Shown here: positions 40,689 through 44,713 of the stretch, in pieces
Numbering within the stretch: the first letter of the stretch is position 1
How the letters are laid out: the number at the start of each line of letters is the position of its first letter
Assembly: GCA_014728175.1 (NCBI GenBank)
Contig: WJMA01000031.1
Location: 1-44,713, forward strand
DNA from: Candidatus Fermentibacterota bacterium
Lineage (GTDB): Bacteria; Fermentibacterota; Fermentibacteria; Fermentibacterales; JCC-6
Direction: 5' to 3'
DNA length: 44,713 nt
Position numbers and translations under genes: made by a program
The notes under the pieces: generated by a model
Told to the model about the DNA's origin: nothing
What the model saw: the letters and a program-made list of their open reading frames with translations, nothing else
Database searches by the model: none

Positions 40689-41726
40689 ATGAGAGCTCTA
40701 TTTCTGGTCTTCCTGTTTCTGGCGGCATGCGTCTGTACGGCCGACCCGGTCGTCGACAGAACCCTTACCGCCCCCGACGGAGACATCACCGGCCTGGGCT
40801 ACTACTCGGGAAGCCTGTACGCGCTCGACGGCACCTCGGAGTACGTCTACCGCCTGGATCCGGAGACCGGAGACGTCCAGAACTCCTGGGAATGCACCCA
40901 GACCTCCAGCAGGGTCACCACCGGCCTGACCGTGACCAGCGGCTACGTCTACGTGGCCGCCGCCAGCTCCTCCAGCCAAACCGATCCCTATTGCTACCGG
41001 TATAACACGTCCGGATCTTACGTAGGGAACTTCGACCTGGACTGTTGAGGCAGCGACCTCGACCAGCAGGTGACTGGTCTCGGCAGCACTTCCAGCTACG
41101 TATACGGTCTCGGCGTCGACGCTCAGAGCGATAAGAAAACGGTCGAGAAGTACAGCATATCCGGCTACCTCCAGTCCGGACCATACCTCTTCGAGTACAT
41201 AGAGGTGAACCCCTTCTACGACATGGCGTTCGAAGGAGGAGATTCTTACGGCGACATCTGGATGGCCTGCGATGACGCCACCTCGCCCATAAAGGCCTTC
41301 GATACGAATGGCGCCCTGACCTACGCCATATACGACACGGTCATCCCGGCGGCCCACGGCCTGTGCTTCGAGAGCGACAGGTACGTCTGGGCCAGCAACA
41401 CCTACGACGACGAGATCTACAGGATAGACCTGGAGCCGGTGGGCGTGGGCGGAAGTGCGAGCTCACCCGTCGAAGGGGCCGTGCTTCTTACGGCCAGCAT
41501 GAATCCTTTCGAGGCCTCCGTCGTACTCAGCGCAACTGGAATCGAAACGGGTAGACTCGAGATATTCGATCTAGCGGGTAGAGAGGTTATCAGCGAACCC
41601 TTCCGGGGCAGTTTCACATGGGACGGCCGAAGCGCCGACGGCTCGCCGGTCGATGTCGGACCCTACGTGGCCCGGCTGACATACGGTTCCGGGCGCTCGG
41701 TTACCACCAAGCTCCTAAAACTCTAG
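40689..41726 (+). CDS. Secreted beta-propeller protein with in-frame TGA (candidate selenoprotein, Cys-Sec)
   Basis: From ATG 40689 (AGGAGGAGG upstream) a signal peptide (MRALFLVFLFLAACVCTA) leads to propeller-like repeats (TGLGYYSGSLYALDGTS, VYRLDPETGDVQNSWE, VTSGYVYVAAASSS), then YVGNFDLDC, a TGA at 41046-41048, and the frame goes on for 225 codons with more of the same repeats (GLGSTSSYVYGLGVDAQSD, SYGDIWMACDDATS, LCFESDRYVWASNTYDDEIY) and a FlgD-like tail (SMNPFEASVVLSATG, IFDLAGREVI, KLLKL). As a selenoprotein it has 345 residues with Cys119-Sec120. A hairpin with AGGT in its loop starts 12 nt after the TGA. Normal TAG stop is immediately followed by the 25-bp repeat. A pseudogene or sequencing error remains possible. 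Confidence 0.7.
41061..41079 (+). promoter_or_regulatory. SECIS-like hairpin after TGA in 40689 gene
   Basis: GACCAG-CAGGTGA-CTGGTC: a 6-bp perfect stem with a 7-base loop containing AGGT (41068-41071). The stem begins 13 nt after the TGA and AGGT 20 nt after it. This matches the E. coli fdhF SECIS in position and loop sequence. Confidence 0.65.
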
Positions 41727-41750
41727 GGACGTTCCTAAACCTTTTGAACT
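41726..41750 (+). repeat. 25-bp dispersed repeat, copy 2
   Basis: Identical 25 bases to those at 17434-17458, starting at the last base of the TAG stop of the 40689 gene and reading GGGACGTTCC first. The flanks differ. That two unrelated genes have this word exactly at their 3' ends suggests a mobile or terminator-like element. Confidence 0.7.
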
Positions 41751-42076
41751 TTTCAATAAATGCTGGTCCATCTATCCCGGGTGAGTCATCATATAGTGCA
41801 ATTGGATGGTAACAGAGCTTCGAATTCTCCCTAGGTCTACGGGCTGCGAACAAAGGTATCTTTCCACGTGGATTCCAGATGTCGCAGCGTGCCGAAAGGG
41901 TGGCTGGCCATCTTGAGTGACTTTCGAACCGGCGTGGTTGCGAAAACCCATAGTCATGAAAAATGAGCAGTCAAAACCCCAGCAACCCAGCGGGTAAACG
42001 CTTCAAAATGCCGTTACATCCTCGCTTCAACTAGCACCGTCAGACGAAGGAGTTATTCCAGCTGCAACTTGGTCCT
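41751..42076. other. Spacer of 326 bases, no gene supported
   Basis: Non-coding between the 25-bp repeat and the Fic gene. It has short open frames on both strands, including a minus-strand 61-codon one (41772-41957), but none shows recognisable protein features or a good ribosome site. Possibly debris from the insertion that carried the repeat. Confidence 0.35.
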
Positions 42077-43252
42077 TTAGACGCTGGTGTCGGCAAAGAG
42101 GTTGACATAGTCCAGGTACATGAACCGCCGATTCCTCGATTGTCCGGTGAACTCGAATAGGATGCCCATATCGGCCAATCGTGCAACAAGGTTGTTGGCG
42201 GCGGGATACGATGTTCCGGTGATCTTTCGAACATCCTTTACCGAGACGATCGGCGAGCTGTAGAGACTTTCCAATACACGATGGCCATTCCCTGCCGCAC
42301 GGCCCAGTCCCTCCATGATGGACCTTCGATGCTCTTCGCGGAGAGCCAGGATACGCCTTGCCGTATCCGTTGCCTGTGTGCTGACCTGGGCTACTCCCTG
42401 CAAGAAGAAACCAAGCCATTCTTCCCAGGCTCCCGAATCCCGGATCGACTGTAGCCGATCGTAGTATTCCTGTCGATGCTCCTTCAGATAATGGGAAAGA
42501 TACAGCACGGGTTTCTGTAGAACTCCCTGCTCGCAGAGCAGGAAAGTGATCATCAATCGGCCAACCCGCCCGTTCCCATCCAGGAAGGGGTGTATTGATT
42601 CGAACTGCGCATGGGCCAGACCTACCTTCACCAGCAAAGGCAAGTCTCTCTCACCATGGATGAACTCTTCCAAATCCCCAAGGCATTGGTTCACTGCACC
42701 GGGTGGAGGAGGAACGAATACTGCATCTTTCAAGGTACAGCCTCCGGGGCCTAACCAGTTCTGACTGGTGCGCAACTGCCCCGGGGTAAGATCTGATCCA
42801 CGCACGCCTTGCAGAAGTCTCTCGTGGATCTCGCGGATCAGCCGAATGGAAACGGGAAGGGCCTCCAACCTATCGAGACCGTAATACATGGCATCCACAT
42901 AATTGATGACTTCCCTTACATCGCTGGGATGGTCCGATCGGAGTATCTTTGCTTCCGCCTTCAGAACATCCTGGAGAGAACTCTGCGTGCCTTCGATCTG
43001 GCTGGAGAGAACTGCTTCCTTGCGCACGTACATGTACATGAAGAGCTCTGGATTGGGCAATGTCTGAATGGAACCATCCAGCCGGCCCAGTGCGAGATCG
43101 GCGCGGGACAGCCGGTCCTGCAATTCTCCTTCAATATTGATGGGGGGATCCGGCGGAAGAGGAGCGGGCATGAATGCCCTGTAGCCGGCGGATTGCCTTA
43201 CATAGCGACCTGCCCGGTTTCTCTGCGATCGCTCTTCCCGCTTGTCATCCAT
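42077..43252 (-). CDS. Fic-family AMP-transferase
   Basis: A 391-residue Fic protein that would AMPylate (or otherwise modify) a target protein at a Ser, Thr or Tyr. The N-terminal inhibitory helix is VLSSQIEGTQSS (Ser83 to Glu87 and Gly88: S-x-x-x-E-G), giving a class-II, self-inhibited type. The Fic core is HPFLDGNGRVGR (His221 catalytic). A C-terminal winged-helix-like domain (VSVKDVRKITGTSYPAANNLV) resembles transcription-factor types, as in SoFic-like proteins. The start ATG has GGGAGGG upstream. GC content is lower than its left neighbours, hinting at transfer. No antitoxin gene is adjacent. Confidence 0.9.
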   Translation of the reverse strand: MDDKREERSQRNRAGRYVRQSAGYRAFMPAPLPPDPPINIEGELQDRLSRADLALGRLDGSIQTLPNPELFMYMYVRKEAVLSSQIEGTQSSLQDVLKAEAKILRSDHPSDVREVINYVDAMYYGLDRLEALPVSIRLIREIHERLLQGVRGSDLTPGQLRTSQNWLGPGGCTLKDAVFVPPPPGAVNQCLGDLEEFIHGERDLPLLVKVGLAHAQFESIHPFLDGNGRVGRLMITFLLCEQGVLQKPVLYLSHYLKEHRQEYYDRLQSIRDSGAWEEWLGFFLQGVAQVSTQATDTARRILALREEHRRSIMEGLGRAAGNGHRVLESLYSSPIVSVKDVRKITGTSYPAANNLVARLADMGILFEFTGQSRNRRFMYLDYVNLFADTSV

Positions 43253-43418
43253 TGAACCCTCCCTTTAACATGGATGTTACGTAAGCCCACGCTAAAGCTT
43301 GACTTTAATATAGGGCCGGGACGCTTCTATATGCAAGTGAAGGTTTATTATGGCATATCGCTGGTTATGAAAAGCACTACCATATAATATGGCCATACTA
43401 GATTCGCTTCTCATTTGG

Positions 43419-44713
43419 TTACCTCCCCAAGATTCTCAAGACGACAAATGGAATGCTATCGGTGGTCCCATGTTGCGTTCTCCCAGGATTGCTCAATAGG
43501 TAGTACCCATTTGGAGAAGTCTCGGTAATAAGCGGTTCTACTGTTGGCGTCTTACTCAGGTGTATCAGCTTGTCTGCTATGAATACTCGTAATTCTAACT
43601 CGGAGTTAGAAGTACGTGCTAGTCTCATTGTCGAGACAGTGGTTACGGATTCTCCTGCAGAGCAGCTAACCTGTGTGATATCGGAGGAGTCCCGCTCTCT
43701 TGCGGTCTCTTGATAAGCGGATACGGTTCCTTCTTCAAGGTCAATTACGCGACCCTTTGCCCTCCCGCCAACAGAGATGAGGTTGCCATCCGGGCTGAAG
43801 TTGAAGAGGCTAGTTGTCAGATCTGTGCCGGTGTGCTCGGTCACATGCACTACCCGTCCATCTAAGCAATTCACGATTGCGCAGCGATAAGGCGGATCAA
43901 TCAACGTACAGGCTGCGTAATGGCCATTGGGCGACACTTGCGGCGACGTGATCATCTCAAACTCGACCTCTGAGGGAATCCTCTTCAACACATTGCCGTA
44001 ACGGTCCCATACTTCTACATGACTCGCTTGCTCTCTAGATGTACTGTGCCGGAAGAAAACAAGCACATTACCATCAGCGCTTAACGAGCCCTGGAACACA
44101 CCTACAGAGTCAAAACGAACCTCTTCAAAGGAGCCATCAGGATAAAGAAGGCACGCATAGAGCTGCTGTGCGCTGATTGGATACTCGTCCATTCTTCCCG
44201 TTATGATCAAACCAATACTGGCATCCCTTGAAAGGGATATTCCTTGGACTGCAACCTGTATATCACCGATTCTGCGGCCAAACGAGTTCATGAGGTAACC
44301 AATGTCCAGTGTACATTGATCACTTGGATTTGGTCTGACCATATCCTCAGGAACATTCCAACCAACCGGGTCTACGATCATGTGCTCGCGCCAGTAGAAC
44401 TCACCGGGAAAGATGCCATCCGCATCAACATGTACGGGACTTCCTTCAGTATCGTAGAAGACATGCAGGTTCTGGGAGATGGCCGCCCGGACGCGCCGGT
44501 CCAGCCAGTAACGGTCTTCCCAGGGAATGCTGGCGTCCTTCAGCGTCTCTTCCAGCCAGGGCATTGGATAGGTTTCCGGCAGAGCTGACTCCAGCTCTTC
44601 TATGGTTTCAGCGCGGAAGAGTTCTACGACCTCGAACTCTTCATATACGGTAAGCGGAGGTATGGAGTCATCAGACTCCGGAATGTACTCGCTCTCCCAG
44701 GCCCTCTCCCTCA
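43419..44713 (-). CDS. Partial gene, beta-propeller-like protein of unknown function
   Basis: The frame is open from its TAA stop at 43419-43421 up to the window edge (430 visible residues, 5' end missing). ATG 44564 is one start candidate, but the coding signal clearly continues beyond it (VYEEFEVVELFRAETIEELE, ESALPETYPMPW). The part after about residue 130 looks like WD40/NHL-like blades: DASIGLIITGRMDEYP, SADGNVLVFFRHS, SPNGHYAACTLIDP, SPDGNLISVGGRAKG, SPNGYYLLSNPG. I do not recognise it. It is lower in GC than the main block. Its right end, and thus any signal peptide, is outside the window. Confidence 0.65.
   Translation of the reverse strand, partial: RERAWESEYIPESDDSIPPLTVYEEFEVVELFRAETIEELESALPETYPMPWLEETLKDASIPWEDRYWLDRRVRAAISQNLHVFYDTEGSPVHVDADGIFPGEFYWREHMIVDPVGWNVPEDMVRPNPSDQCTLDIGYLMNSFGRRIGDIQVAVQGISLSRDASIGLIITGRMDEYPISAQQLYACLLYPDGSFEEVRFDSVGVFQGSLSADGNVLVFFRHSTSREQASHVEVWDRYGNVLKRIPSEVEFEMITSPQVSPNGHYAACTLIDPPYRCAIVNCLDGRVVHVTEHTGTDLTTSLFNFSPDGNLISVGGRAKGRVIDLEEGTVSAYQETARERDSSDITQVSCSAGESVTTVSTMRLARTSNSELELRVFIADKLIHLSKTPTVEPLITETSPNGYYLLSNPGRTQHGTTDSIPFVVLRILGR

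Noticed and set aside
1-44713. CRISPR arrays, rRNA genes or replication origin
   Set aside because: No regularly spaced direct repeats, no rRNA sequence and no DnaA-box cluster could be seen on reading the sequence.

Overview
The window is a protein-dense stretch of a Gram-negative bacterial chromosome. It encodes outer-membrane and lipoprotein-type products, and several secreted proteins end in a FlgD-like/type-IX-style C-terminal domain. It is GC-rich through the middle, with more AT-rich ends. TTG starts behind strong GGAGG sites are frequent. The domain repertoire (secreted FG-GAP and beta-propeller proteins with FlgD-like tails, a GG-W-S-Q release-factor-like protein, many lipoproteins) suggests an uncultured FCB-type candidate phylum such as Fermentibacterota. 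That assignment is inference, since no 16S or marker gene is present.

Layout. 1-1260: decayed mobile DNA (remnants of a tyrosine recombinase and an IS91-type transposase) lying against the 3' end of a tRNA-Ser gene. 1263-5102: tRNA-Ser, an endonuclease-III-like glycosylase whose stop codon lies inside the tRNA gene, and a large GNAT-fusion protein. 5217-9484: an operon-like run of four EXPORTED ferredoxins (two are 2x[4Fe-4S] mini-proteins; in the other two, ferredoxin modules sit inside a fibronectin-III-like domain), an outer-membrane beta-barrel candidate and a DsbD/TauE-like membrane protein. 9524-14454: a CitD-CitE fusion, a sodium:neurotransmitter-type symporter and a NapH-like membrane iron-sulfur protein with Cys-rich repeats. 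14554-26161: a secreted selenoprotein candidate, tRNA-Asp, a RecB-type nuclease, a zinc-ribbon membrane protein, a SpoU methyltransferase, a sugar-nucleotide epimerase, a YbjN-like lipoprotein, PRPP synthetase, TadA, an Xaa-Pro peptidase, a nitroreductase, a large lipoprotein, Hsp20 and a nucleotidyltransferase. 26212-41726: a TldD/TldE pair, secreted papain-family and beta-propeller proteins, an RsbU-like phosphatase, a sulfatase-fold lipoprotein, an FG-GAP selenoprotein candidate, an eRF1/Vms1-like protein and a propeller selenoprotein candidate. 42077-44713: Fic protein and the 3' part of an unknown gene, with lower GC.

The most exciting observation: three separate secreted-protein genes (14554-15165, 38166-39374, 40689-41726) are each interrupted by one in-frame TGA. 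In every case the frame continues into a convincing second half, and a hairpin carrying AGGT in its apical loop begins about 13-15 nt after the TGA, with AGGT itself 19-22 nt after it. That is the geometry of a bacterial SECIS element. One would give a C-G-G-U (CxxU) motif and another a C-U pair. TGA is used as a normal stop elsewhere in the window, so wholesale recoding is unlikely. Together with the exported ferredoxins, the DsbD-like protein and the NapH-like protein, this suggests an organism that places unusual redox chemistry (Fe-S clusters and selenocysteine) outside the cytoplasm.
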